A DNA stretch of 48,745 nt, taken from the IMG/VR virus record IMGVR_UViG_3300009506_000053, positions 1-48,745 of that record; one strand, written 5' to 3'. A model generated the notes under the pieces. The model was not told where the DNA came from and made no database searches. It saw nothing but the letters and a program-made list of their open reading frames with translations. The translations under genes were made by a program, and so were the position numbers. This document shows, one piece after another, positions 25,776-32,503 of this stretch; position 1 is the stretch's first letter, and each line of letters opens with the position of its first letter. The stretch comes from a virus.

Positions 25776-26025
25776 TCTGAGTTTCTCCCTTCACCTGCGA
25801 GCCACGGATCTTGATCTGCGCGAACGGATTGTGCTCGAGGCTCGACAAAGGCACACGCAACGCACGAGAGATCCGCTTCAGCGTCTTCTCCCGTGGGCGC
25901 TGCACACCGTTCTCGATGTTCGACAATGTCGGTCGGAAGATGCGGCTTCGATTTGCAAGCTCGGCCTGCGTCATCCCGCGATACTGCCGCCATTCCCTGA
26001 TGAAGAGGCCCATCTTTTTACTCAT
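25768..26025 (-). CDS. XRE/Cro-CI family transcriptional regulator
   Basis: An 85-residue single-domain helix-turn-helix protein of the HTH_3 family. The segment EWRQYRGMTQAELANRSRIF, then PTLSNIENGVQRPREKTLKRI, gives all helices, with TQAELANRS/PTLSNIE as the two helices of the motif. The start is ATG at 26025 (GGGAG upstream), not the longer upstream frame. It overlaps the integrase start by 8 bases. As the regulator of the leftward operon it is the prime candidate to bind the paired operators at 27532-27560 and 29702-29731 (inference). There is no dimerisation or peptidase domain, so it is shorter than lambda CI. Confidence 0.88.
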   Translation of the reverse strand: MSKKMGLFIREWRQYRGMTQAELANRSRIFRPTLSNIENGVQRPREKTLKRISRALRVPLSSLEHNPFAQIKIRGSQVKGETQNV

Positions 26026-26383
26026 GGTCTCCCAGCTCCATTTGGCGCATCCGCCTGTACCACCTCTCGTTGATCGTCTGCATCGCAATCACCGCACGTG
26101 CCCACGCTTTCCGCGTCTGCCCCACAGGGGCCGTGTCTCTCCAGTTCCGAGCCCGGTCCAACGACAACTTGAACAGCTCCTCGTCCTTCGATTCCTTGGC
26201 CGAGCACCAGGCATCGTACTTCGAGCCCTGGCGCATCCAATGCTTCAGACAGAACCACGAGTCCTGACCCGTGTCGATCTTCCCGAAACCGAGGATCTCG
26301 GCCTCTTCGTCACAGCCCCTCTGCTTGCAGATGCGATTCACGCGTCTCTCCACCTGACTGACCTCATCCTCTCGTCCACCCAT
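26018..26383 (-). CDS. Hypothetical protein with a possible zinc site
   Basis: A 121-residue charged protein. Near the N-terminus the spacing CKQRGC, then after ~21 residues FCLKHW (C-x4-C ... C-x2-H), could coordinate zinc. The rest is Arg/Trp-rich helix (RARNWRDTAPVGQTRKAWAR). Its end overlaps the XRE start by 8 bases and its start overlaps the end of the DUF6166 gene, so it belongs to the leftward operon. Function unknown. Confidence 0.7.
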   Translation of the reverse strand: MGGREDEVSQVERRVNRICKQRGCDEEAEILGFGKIDTGQDSWFCLKHWMRQGSKYDAWCSAKESKDEELFKLSLDRARNWRDTAPVGQTRKAWARAVIAMQTINERWYRRMRQMELGDHE

Positions 26384-26676
26384 GCCTGTACCTCTAATTC
26401 GGTGAGCCTGAACTTCACGTGCATCGGTTTCTTCGCGATGATCTCGTGACAGAAATCGTTGTACAAGTTGAAGGCCGTCTGCCGATCATACAGATCGAAC
26501 AGAATGGCGAAAGCAAGCTGATGGGGCCCGCTTCCACCGTAGCCCCAAGCAAAGCCGTCTGGACTGTGATTCACATGCTCATGGCATGCCGGAAGCTCGC
26601 GGAAATCACGCTTCTCCTCCGGACCCTCTGTCACTACAACGCGTCGAGTCCCAGGATTGCCGTGGTAGATCTTCAT
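26338..26676 (-). CDS. DUF6166 family protein
   Basis: A 112-residue protein starting at ATG 26676, with GGAGGAGG immediately upstream. It carries the signature DGFAWGYGGSGPHQLAFAIL followed by FNLYNDFCHEIIAK, typical of the DUF6166 family, which occurs widely in phages and mobile elements and has no known function. The longer upstream frame is ignored. It is co-directional with and overlaps the next gene. Confidence 0.82.
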   Translation of the reverse strand: MKIYHGNPGTRRVVVTEGPEEKRDFRELPACHEHVNHSPDGFAWGYGGSGPHQLAFAILFDLYDRQTAFNLYNDFCHEIIAKKPMHVKFRLTELEVQAWVDERMRSVRWRDA

Positions 26677-26740
26677 CGTCCCTCCTCCGTCGAGCACCAT
26701 GCCCGACAGATTGAACGCTACTACAGAATGTACGATTGAG

Positions 26741-27172
26741 TCAAGGTAAGCCGAGCCCCCGTCGTGCTTTTTTGAGCAGACGGTGGCCCTCGGCAGAACG
26801 GGGCTGGAATCGCTTGAATTCAGGCTTGTTGCGAAGGTACTCGAGCAGGATAGCGGCGGCACGACGCTTGGCGGAGAGCATGGGGAGCCACGCCCCCAAG
26901 ATGCGAACTATCTCTTTCGAGTCTGAGACCTTCCACCGCCAGACTTTCGGCCTCGACCTGAGGTTCTTCGCCGACCCGCCGTGATACCGCTGGAGACGCT
27001 CGACGGCCTCTTGCGAGTACATGTCGACCACAATTCCGGCAGTTCCGTTGGACTTGAGATGGACAGTTCCTTCCCCGTCAAAAAGCCCAGCGGCCCAAGA
27101 AGTGTTGCACGTTTTACAAGTTTCAGGGGAATGGCTACCCGGCCACGGATGTCCGAAGGCCCAGCGTCGCAA
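26741..27172 (-). CDS. LAGLIDADG-type homing endonuclease ORF (short, single motif)
   Basis: The C-terminal part of a 231-residue open frame encodes a single-motif LAGLIDADG domain: WAAGLFDGEG, then a strand-rich region (WRWKVSDSKEIVRILGAW), then a helical end with LLEYLRNKPEFKRF. The aromatic-GLFDGEG signature is specific for the family. Frame upstream of about residue 88 lies over the neighbouring gene and is unlikely to be coding. The only plausible start in the reduced region is TTG at 27172, without an evident ribosome-binding site. It overlaps the 3' part of the preceding gene in another frame. It could be an insertion, a degrading gene, or be expressed by frameshift from the upstream gene. 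Confidence 0.62.
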   Translation of the reverse strand: MRRWAFGHPWPGSHSPETCKTCNTSWAAGLFDGEGTVHLKSNGTAGIVVDMYSQEAVERLQRYHGGSAKNLRSRPKVWRWKVSDSKEIVRILGAWLPMLSAKRRAAAILLEYLRNKPEFKRFQPRSAEGHRLLKKARRGLGLP

Positions 27173-27330
27173 CCGAGATAGAGATTCAGCGAATCGATCC
27201 CAAGGAACCAGCCCAGTGTGCCCAGATGCTGCTCCCGGGAGGGGCGACAGAGATCCTCCGCCGTCCCGGCGGCGTCCACGTCCAGGTGAGCATCGATCCA
27301 CGTCACCAGGACCATCTGCTGCTTTGCCAT
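26908..27330 (-). CDS. Hypothetical first gene of the leftward operon, 3' end overlapped by the endonuclease ORF
   Basis: Begins MAKQQMVLVTWIDAHLD at ATG 27330. The first ~75 residues look real: a WIDAH opening, TLGWFLGIDSLNLYLGCDAG, then AIPLKLVKRATLLG. This pattern is common in small phage proteins that end near an I-P-hydrophobic segment. The remaining ~50 residues are Ser/Arg-rich and correspond to the sense strand of the LAGLIDADG ORF read in another frame, so the natural 3' end may have been altered. Function unknown. Confidence 0.55.
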   Translation of the reverse strand: MAKQQMVLVTWIDAHLDVDAAGTAEDLCRPSREQHLGTLGWFLGIDSLNLYLGCDAGPSDIRGRVAIPLKLVKRATLLGPLGFLTGKELSISSPTELPELWSTCTRKRPSSVSSGITAGRRRTSGRGRKSGGGRSQTRKR

Positions 27331-27467
27331 CGTCCATCCAACTCCAGGACGGTGTGTTACCAAGAACGGTAGGGGCAAAAAATCGAATAGGGAAGTGCTT
27401 TGTTGCCAAGTACTTGGCCGTCTGGAGCCCATACATTGCCGGTGAGAAATGAAATGAAAAGTGGTGT

Positions 27468-27559
27468 ATTCAACTAGACATTGAAATCTTGGGACCAAGA
27501 TTTCCAACCCCCGGTGTGTCCAGACGCACACGTGTCGATGCGACACATGTCGATGCGAC
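27468..27559 (-). promoter_or_regulatory. Leftward regulatory element A with paired operators
   Basis: This stretch lies within the 369-base gap 27331-27699. It contains GTGTCG-ATG-CGACAC (27532-27546) and, one period of 15-16 bases away, a second half-perfect copy (27548-27560). On the minus strand a GTTGAAT box lies downstream of the operators. The whole element is alignable with 29654-29730 upstream of the HerA-like gene (ATTCAAC, GAAAT, GATTT, ACCCCC and TGTGTC blocks in the same order). It is therefore read as a duplicated promoter/operator controlling both leftward operons. Confidence 0.68.
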
Positions 27560-27626
27560 TACTGACATGGCTGTCAGGCGATCTGTCAGGCGGTAGAGGG
27601 GGGGGAATGGGGGGTGAAAATGGAAA

Positions 27627-27646
27627 GGGCCCCGACCTTGGGGCCC
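27627..27646 (-). terminator. Hairpin terminator of the HerA/zinc-ribbon operon
   Basis: On the minus strand the order is GGGCCCC, a 6-base loop, GGGGCCC, then TTTCCATTTTC. It lies about 55 bases after the stop of the zinc-ribbon gene. The stem is perfect; the T-run is interrupted. Confidence 0.65.
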
Positions 27647-27699
27647 GGGCCCTTCCTGCCGGGGCGGATGAAGGAACGCCCCAGCGGTGCTCCTGGAGC

Positions 27700-27966
27700 C
27701 TACTTCAGGCCCCTGGACCGACGCAATACCTCAGGCAGAGGCAAAGGACCATCGCCCCCATAGAAATCACTGATGGCCATCTGCTCTGCCTCCTCGCAAT
27801 GATTCGACCAGCACCCGTCGCACATCAGCTCCCCGAGGTGGTCGACCGCCCCACGATGCTTCCCGCACACCGTGCAGACCAAATGCTCGCTCCGGAGCCA
27901 CTTTGTGCAGCGCCGGCAGAGCGTGCCCTTGCGGATGACCCTCTCGCATTCCGCACACCGCTTCAC
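27700..27966 (-). CDS. Small double zinc-ribbon protein
   Basis: Eighty-eight residues containing two metal-binding clusters: CAEC ... CRRC near the N-terminus (residues ~4-20) and CTVC ... CDGC (~31-52), separated by a short linker, followed by an acidic/Pro tail. Such small ribbons usually mediate nucleic-acid or protein contact. The start GTG 27966 overlaps the stop of the HerA-like ATPase by 4 bases, so the two are tightly coupled and probably act together. Function unknown. Confidence 0.75.
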   Translation of the reverse strand: MKRCAECERVIRKGTLCRRCTKWLRSEHLVCTVCGKHRGAVDHLGELMCDGCWSNHCEEAEQMAISDFYGGDGPLPLPEVLRRSRGLK

Positions 27967-29594
27967 TTGGCACCATCCCCGTGATACGCAGCACGCAGCC
28001 TGTCGAGCTGCGCTTGCATCGATTCCAACCTCGCACGAGCCTCGAGCAATGCCTGAGACTTCTTGCGGTTCGGAGTCTTGAATGCAGAACGCAACGCCGT
28101 CCTGCGCCCGAATCGACCACCAAACACCGCCATGACACCCGTGCGCAACACATTCATCATCGCCTCGCCCGTAACATCACCCTCCAGCGCACTCACCGTG
28201 CGCTGCTGCTCACGTACAGCAACCTCGTGCTGGCGAATCGTCTCCAACATCACCTCTGCCTTGGTGTCCTGCACACTCTGGCCACCAATCATTTCGAGCT
28301 CCGCCGGCGTCATGGGCCCCTTGAGCCACGAGATCGTGTGGCGCGTCTTGATCACATCGAGGTTCCTGTACATGCTATGCACCAGAAACTCCCGCTTGCC
28401 CAAACCGGCAATCTGCTCCGAGATCTCGCCAGGATCCATGGGATTGTCACTCGAGGCAAGCCCGTCCATCAGGCGCTTCTTGTCACGCTCCATGGTGAGC
28501 TTCCCCACGAGCCACATGCCCATGTTGCTCATCATCTTGTAATCAATGTCCGCAGGGTTCTGCGTCGAGAGAATGCAGCCCAAACCAAACGCACGAGCCT
28601 GCTTCAGCAAGGTGAGCATGGGACGTTTCGGCGCGGGCATTCCGTTCGGCGGAAAATACCCCGCCACCTCGTCCATGTACAGCACAGCACGCAACTCGCT
28701 CGTGCCATGCTCAGAACGCATCCAAGAAACCAATTGGTTCAAAAGCAACGCCACGAAGAAATGGCGCTCTGGCTCCGAGAGATGCGCAATGTTCACGATG
28801 TTCACGATGGGATTGCCGTCCGTGATGAACATCTTGCCCGCATCGAGATCGTCCCCCACGCACCATGCCTCCCACGTAGGAGAAGCAACCATTGCGTTCA
28901 GGTCCATGGCCAAACCATGACGCTTTGCCCTTGGATAGAACGTCTCCACATCGATGGCACCCATGCGCGCAAAAGGCGGATCGAGCACATCACCGATCAG
29001 CATCGGCATGTTGACCCCCTCCCCCCGTTGCCACCTCTGCAGAATGCAGTGCGACAGAAGCACCACATCACCCGGCTTGCTCCTGGGGCGAGCCATTGCA
29101 AGAAGCGACATCGCAACAGTGGTCACATGCTGCGCCATGTCGACGTGCTTCCCGGGAACCTGCAATGCAGAGACAATCGAGAGCTGCTGCCCAGGGCCAC
29201 CACCTGGAGCGTAGATACGGAAACACAGATCCTCCCGATATTCCCTCAGAATCTCATCCGTGCAGCCGTCTGCTTCCCTGCCCCTGCGCCACTCGATCTC
29301 CGTGCGCATGGCAAGATCAGCAATGCTGATTCCCATGCGCTTCGCCTGCCCTCGATCCACAAAGTTCACGTATTCCGATGGCGAATCGAGAGCCAATAGC
29401 ATGTTGCAGAGGTCGCCCTTGGGATCGATCGCGATAATGGGAACACGCGCAAGGGCCAGCTCCTCGAGGAGCCCAATCGCAAGCCCCGTCTTGCCAGATC
29501 CAGTCATCCCCACAATGCACCCATGCGTCACGAGCTCCGATGGCTGGATCTCGTGCAACGCTCCACTGGACTTTGATTTTCCGATTTTCAGCAT
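27963..29594 (-). CDS. HerA-like P-loop ATPase
   Basis: A 543-residue protein of the HerA/FtsK superfamily (COG0433-like). Walker A is GMTGSGKT (29-36). Next comes the family's IDPKGDLCNMLL segment, and Walker B is LYMDE (Asp308-Glu309). After that come the CILSTQNPADIDYK sensor region and the WLVGKLTMERDK segment near the arginine-finger region. The C-terminal ~80 residues form a coiled coil (ARARLESMQAQLDRLRAAY). Cellular relatives carry a longer C-terminal part, so this is a shortened form. No NurA, Sir2 or nuclease domain is fused or adjacent; its partner is the zinc-ribbon gene that overlaps its stop. HerA ATPases form hexameric DNA motors and occur in several anti-phage systems. Here an exclusion or DNA-maintenance role is possible but unproven. 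Confidence 0.85.
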   Translation of the reverse strand: MLKIGKSKSSGALHEIQPSELVTHGCIVGMTGSGKTGLAIGLLEELALARVPIIAIDPKGDLCNMLLALDSPSEYVNFVDRGQAKRMGISIADLAMRTEIEWRRGREADGCTDEILREYREDLCFRIYAPGGGPGQQLSIVSALQVPGKHVDMAQHVTTVAMSLLAMARPRSKPGDVVLLSHCILQRWQRGEGVNMPMLIGDVLDPPFARMGAIDVETFYPRAKRHGLAMDLNAMVASPTWEAWCVGDDLDAGKMFITDGNPIVNIVNIAHLSEPERHFFVALLLNQLVSWMRSEHGTSELRAVLYMDEVAGYFPPNGMPAPKRPMLTLLKQARAFGLGCILSTQNPADIDYKMMSNMGMWLVGKLTMERDKKRLMDGLASSDNPMDPGEISEQIAGLGKREFLVHSMYRNLDVIKTRHTISWLKGPMTPAELEMIGGQSVQDTKAEVMLETIRQHEVAVREQQRTVSALEGDVTGEAMMNVLRTGVMAVFGGRFGRRTALRSAFKTPNRKKSQALLEARARLESMQAQLDRLRAAYHGDGAK

Positions 29595-29653
29595 TCTGCT
29601 CCTCCATCTTCCAAACCAGACCTAGTGTAACAAATCCAAATCAAATCCGCCTC

Positions 29654-29730
29654 ATTCAACGAGCCTCGAAATTTTAGGTCACGGGATTTTCGACCCCCCC
29701 TGTGTCGGAGCGACACGGGTCGAAGCGACA
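29654..29730 (-). promoter_or_regulatory. Leftward regulatory element B with paired operators
   Basis: Counterpart of element A, ending about 60 bases upstream of the HerA-like start. It carries a perfect GTGTCG-GAG-CGACAC (29702-29716) and a second weaker site GGTCG-AAG-CGACA 15 bases on. On the minus strand GTGACC, 17 bases and TTGAAT could serve as -35 and -10. Shared order of motifs with element A implies the same regulator. Confidence 0.68.
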
Positions 29731-29739
29731 TACCCCACA

Positions 29740-29811
29740 GATGAGTAGTACTGCGCGGATGAGTAGTACTGAACGGATGAGTAGTACTGCGCGCATGAGT
29801 AGTGCCGGGCC
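29740..29811. repeat. Four tandem 18-bp direct repeats
   Basis: Consecutive units start at 29740, 29758, 29776 and 29794. Units 1 and 3 are identical (GATGAGTAGTACTGCGCG), unit 2 differs by two bases, and unit 4 is degenerate after GTAGT. Each of the first three contains the palindrome AGTACT. There are no spacers, so this is not a CRISPR array. The repeats lie between the two divergent operons, next to the element B operators, and may be iterons or a cooperative operator. The surrounding gap 29595-30045 holds elements B, these repeats and a promoter, and no gene. Confidence 0.9.
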
Positions 29812-29954
29812 GTCGCCACCATGGATCCCCCAAACGCAAAAAGGGCCCCCCCGTGGGCCCCTGCAATGTCTGCGGGAAGCCACAGGAGGGCCCCTGGCAA
29901 TGGCCAGGAGGGCCATCGGAGGGGCTCGAGGCGATGGCCCCTTGCCCCCTTTGC

Positions 29955-29983
29955 TTGCATTCCCACCTTACACTTTGTATGAT
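29955..29983 (+). promoter_or_regulatory. Sigma-70-like promoter for the clamp/GP88 operon
   Basis: TTGCAT (29955-29960), a 17-base spacer and TATGAT (29978-29983) lie 62 bases before the clamp-like gene. This is one of the best promoter matches in the window and points rightward, away from the HerA operon. Confidence 0.75.
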
Positions 29984-30045
29984 AGGGTCTGCAAGTGTAG
30001 GGGGCCCCTAAGGGCCCACAGAACCCAAAAGGAAGGAGGCCACCC

Positions 30046-30741
30046 ATGGCCACCCAATTCTGTAAGTTGATATCCCCTCGCCAATTGGCCCTGCACGCTG
30101 CATGCTCACAGGGGGAAGCCCGATACGCTCTCGAGCATATTATGCTCGAGACCTCCGGGCTCGCCATTGCCACTGAAGGGCACATCCTGGCCACATATAA
30201 GGGGCTCGAGACTGACCCCGGGGAATTCCCACTGAGGGAAGGCCTGGCCCCTTCCAGGACATTCCCCGCAGCGGGCATTGCGATCCCCGCTGATATTGCA
30301 AAGCAAGCCCTCCGGGCCCTGCCCAAAAGAGCCCCCATAGGGGCCCTGCAACATGCTGCCCTGTGGATCGAACCCGACAGGGCGACGGAATATCGGGCCG
30401 TCCTATATGTGCACGACCTCGAAACCTGGCAGGAATTCCCATTCCGAGCCGGCGATGTGGGGTTCCCCGATTGGCGCAGGGTCTGGCCCAAACATAAAAG
30501 GGCCCTGAAAACCGAACGCATAGGGTTGCAGGGCCAATTCCTGGCCCTTGTCGACTCACTGGCCCTGCAGACAGTCTACAGGGGCCAGAAACGCACGGAG
30601 GAACGTCCAATAGCCTGGCAATTCCACGGGCCCGAACACGCCGTGGAATTCGTCGCATCCCACAATGATGCCACATTGCGCGGGGTTTTGATGCCACGCC
30701 TTGTCACGGAATCGGATTATCCGGAAGGGGCGCCAGTATGA
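30046..30741 (+). CDS. DNA sliding-clamp-like protein (DnaN-related, short)
   Basis: A 231-residue protein. Recognisable DnaN-type landmarks are the SQGEARYALEHIMLE opening, the LAIATEGHILATYKG segment (equivalent to the ATDGHRLA hallmark of bacterial beta clamps) and VGFPDWRRVWP (the FPDW-RV-P motif). Cellular beta clamps have about 370 residues in three domains; this has length for about two, so it may form a different ring or bind a host clamp partner. AAGGAGG precedes the ATG. The gene opens a three-gene operon with 4-bp ATGA coupling to the next gene. Its word use (many GGCC, GGGG and CCCC) is unlike the virion genes. Confidence 0.7.
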   Translation: MATQFCKLISPRQLALHAACSQGEARYALEHIMLETSGLAIATEGHILATYKGLETDPGEFPLREGLAPSRTFPAAGIAIPADIAKQALRALPKRAPIGALQHAALWIEPDRATEYRAVLYVHDLETWQEFPFRAGDVGFPDWRRVWPKHKRALKTERIGLQGQFLALVDSLALQTVYRGQKRTEERPIAWQFHGPEHAVEFVASHNDATLRGVLMPRLVTESDYPEGAPV

Positions 30742-30920
30742 AGTTGACCAGAATTCTCCGGGCCCTTGCCTTGTGGCAATTCGCAGCTCTTATCGGGCTC
30801 TCCGGCGCTTGGGTCTGCCAGGGCTGCTCCACGGTTTGGGCCCTGGCGTTCCTGGCCCCTGTGGGGCTTCTCACCTTTTCGGGGCTCTGCGCCCTGGAAG
30901 CTTCCAGGAAGGGGGAATAA
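30738..30920 (+). CDS. Small two-span membrane protein
   Basis: Sixty residues with two hydrophobic segments (ALWQFAALIGLSGAWVC and TVWALAFLAPVGLLTFSGLC) and a basic N-terminus and C-terminus. It overlaps the clamp-like gene by 4 bases and shares one base with the start of the GP88 gene, so it is fully embedded in the operon. No family recognised. A membrane protein between a clamp and a GP88 protein is unexpected. Confidence 0.68.
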   Translation: MKLTRILRALALWQFAALIGLSGAWVCQGCSTVWALAFLAPVGLLTFSGLCALEASRKGE

Positions 30921-31735
30921 TGGGCTGCCCCTATAGGCTCCTGACGCAAGGGGAATCCAACCCGAAACTCGCAAAGCTTCCGGCCAATGTGCTGGCAGCT
31001 GGCCTGCATTTGTACCCTGCCAGGGCTCACGGGCTCACGCTCCCCAAGGGGGACCCCGTGGCCCTGGCCATTCTCAGAGAGCTCGGGGTGAGCCCCGCAA
31101 AGGCTGGAACCCTTCCGACACTCTGCCCATGGGCTTGGCAATGCGACGATGGCCGGTGCCTGGCATGGGCAGGGAGGGGCCCAATGGCCCCAGTGATACG
31201 GGCAAGGGTTGCCAGGGTAGCATGGCTTTTCAGGGATCCCCCTTCCTTCCTGGAAGCCCTGGACAAGGACATCGCCAAACTTGAAACCCGGGCCCTGGCC
31301 AAGGGCCAGGAACCCCGGGCTCGGCTCAATTGCCTGTCTGATCTAGACTGGAGCCGAGTATATCGGGCCCACCCTCGGGTTGGCTTTTACGAATACACCA
31401 AGGCCGTCCACAGGGTCCGGAGATGGCTTGACGGGGGATTGCCTCCGAACCTGCACCTAACACTATCTCGCTCCGAGCGGAATGAAGCGCAAGGCCTGGC
31501 CCTTGTGGCGCAAGGGGCAACCATGACCGTAGTGTTTCGTGTTCCCAAGGGGGAGCCCCTGCCCGATTCCTGGCAGGGCTTCCCCGTGATCGATGGTGAC
31601 ACGTCCGATGCCCGATGGCTCGACCCCATGGGCTCGATTATCGGGCTCCGTGCAAAGGGGGCCCTGGCCAACCATCCGGAGGGCCAGGCGTTCTCAGTGA
31701 GCCCCTCCTCCGGAGGGACCCTGGCCCCTGTCTGA
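30920..31735 (+). CDS. GP88 family protein
   Basis: A 271-residue protein from ATG 30920; the upstream part of the open frame overlies the membrane-protein gene. It follows the GP88 (mycobacteriophage gene 88) pattern closely: LLTQGESNPKLAK, LHLYPARAHG, the cysteine motif TLCPWAWQCDDGRCLAWAGR, RARLNCLSDLDW, VGFYEYTK, LHLTLSRSERNE, VVFRVPKGEPLPDSWQGF, VIDGDTSDARWLDP and IIGLRAKG. The family occurs on phages and plasmids and its biochemical function is unknown. The C-x5-C-x4-C cluster could hold a metal or iron-sulfur centre (inference). Confidence 0.88.
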   Translation: MGCPYRLLTQGESNPKLAKLPANVLAAGLHLYPARAHGLTLPKGDPVALAILRELGVSPAKAGTLPTLCPWAWQCDDGRCLAWAGRGPMAPVIRARVARVAWLFRDPPSFLEALDKDIAKLETRALAKGQEPRARLNCLSDLDWSRVYRAHPRVGFYEYTKAVHRVRRWLDGGLPPNLHLTLSRSERNEAQGLALVAQGATMTVVFRVPKGEPLPDSWQGFPVIDGDTSDARWLDPMGSIIGLRAKGALANHPEGQAFSVSPSSGGTLAPV

Positions 31736-31773
31736 AACCCTCAGAACCCCAGCCAGAACCCCACCACCACCAC

Positions 31774-31793
31774 AGGGCCCCGCAAGGGGCCCT
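31774..31793 (+). terminator. Perfect AGGGCCCC hairpin with GCAA tetraloop after GP88
   Basis: AGGGCCCC (31774-31781), GCAA loop, GGGGCCCT (31786-31793). The stem is perfect, the GNRA-type loop adds stability, and no T-run follows. It lies 39 bases past the operon's last stop and may act as a pause or 3' stabiliser. Confidence 0.55.
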
Positions 31794-31812
31794 GCCCGCA
31801 TTGGGATAACCC

Positions 31813-31940
31813 GTTGCGCTGCAATGGCTTACCCGCTTCCGATCCACGCCGGAGCCCCTCGAGCCCGGCGCAGGGCCCATGGTTGTGCGATACAATGGGT
31901 CCCGGGCCCGATCGGCTAAGCTGTTGCGTGACAATGGGTT
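31813..31940. repeat. Three spaced direct repeats, GTTGyGy..aCAATGGgTT type
   Basis: Related segments at 31813-31831, 31882-31900 and 31923-31940 share GTTG, a pyrimidine-spaced GC, and CAATGG followed by YT. Spacing is about 69 and 41 bases. They lie in the gene-free region after the GP88 operon, upstream of the iteron cluster, and could be protein-binding sites. Confidence 0.6.
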
Positions 31941-32102
31941 AGGGCACCGGGCTTGCAAGGGAGCGGCTGGAGGGGCCACATGTATCCCCTCCGTCACCGA
32001 TGATCAACTCCCCGGGGTTACTGTCCAATTCTGTTCTGACACAAGTCAATTTTGGTACTGCCAAAATGGCAGAAGTGCCCTTCTATTCGAGCTGAGCATG
32101 AC

Positions 32103-32119
32103 ATGGCCCTGAGAGGGCC
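32103..32119 (+). terminator. TGGCCCT-GAG-AGGGCCA hairpin
   Basis: A perfect 7-bp stem with a 3-base loop. A T-rich stretch (CTTTTCATTTTT) follows only about 17 bases later, so termination would be weak. It lies inside the long non-coding stretch. Confidence 0.4.
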
Positions 32120-32280
32120 AGAATCCAATTCTCCTGGCTTTTCATTTTTGGTGGTCCTGCGTGTCTCCTAGGGGGTCGCGGGGCTCAGGGTGGCCCCTTT
32201 CTTCATCTCGAGGGTGTCGGCCCTCTCGAAGCTCTGGTCCGGGCAGGGGGTTGGGTGTGGGGGTTGGGGTTCCCGGCACA

Positions 32281-32503
32281 GTGACAGTGACAAGCGGTTT
32301 GGATGGGTGGTGACGCCCCGAAACCACCAAACCCGACAGGGATGTCGTCGTGTGACAAGCGGTGTGGGGGATGCCTTGGGGGCCCCCCAACCGCTGTCAC
32401 AACGACATCCTGTATGGTTTCGGGGTGTAGCCATCCATGCCCCCCTGTCCGTGTTTGTGACAAGTGACAATCAGACATTTGCCCTTGTCACGACGCTTGT
32501 CAC
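32281..32503. repeat. GTGACAAG iteron cluster with 110-bp inverted repeat (candidate origin or partition site)
   Basis: The octamer GTGACAAG occurs at 32287, 32352 and 32457 on the plus strand, and at 32484-32491 and 32496-32503 on the minus strand; a variant GTGACAGC (minus) is at 32393-32400. Several copies extend to GTGACAAGCGG. Around them an imperfect palindrome runs from 32316 to 32425: CCCCGAAACCA / TGGTTTCGGGG outermost, then CAGGGATGTCGT / ACGACATCCTG, then the iterons. The gene-free span 31736-32793 (about 1 kb) holds these elements, the hairpins and the three repeats above, and no credible gene. Confidence 0.82.

Noticed and set aside
27981-29399. Plus-strand 472-residue frame opposite the HerA-like gene
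   Set aside because: His/Arg-rich composition without motifs, opposite a clear ATPase.
29740-29811. CRISPR array
   Set aside because: Repeats are contiguous with no spacers and no cas genes are present.
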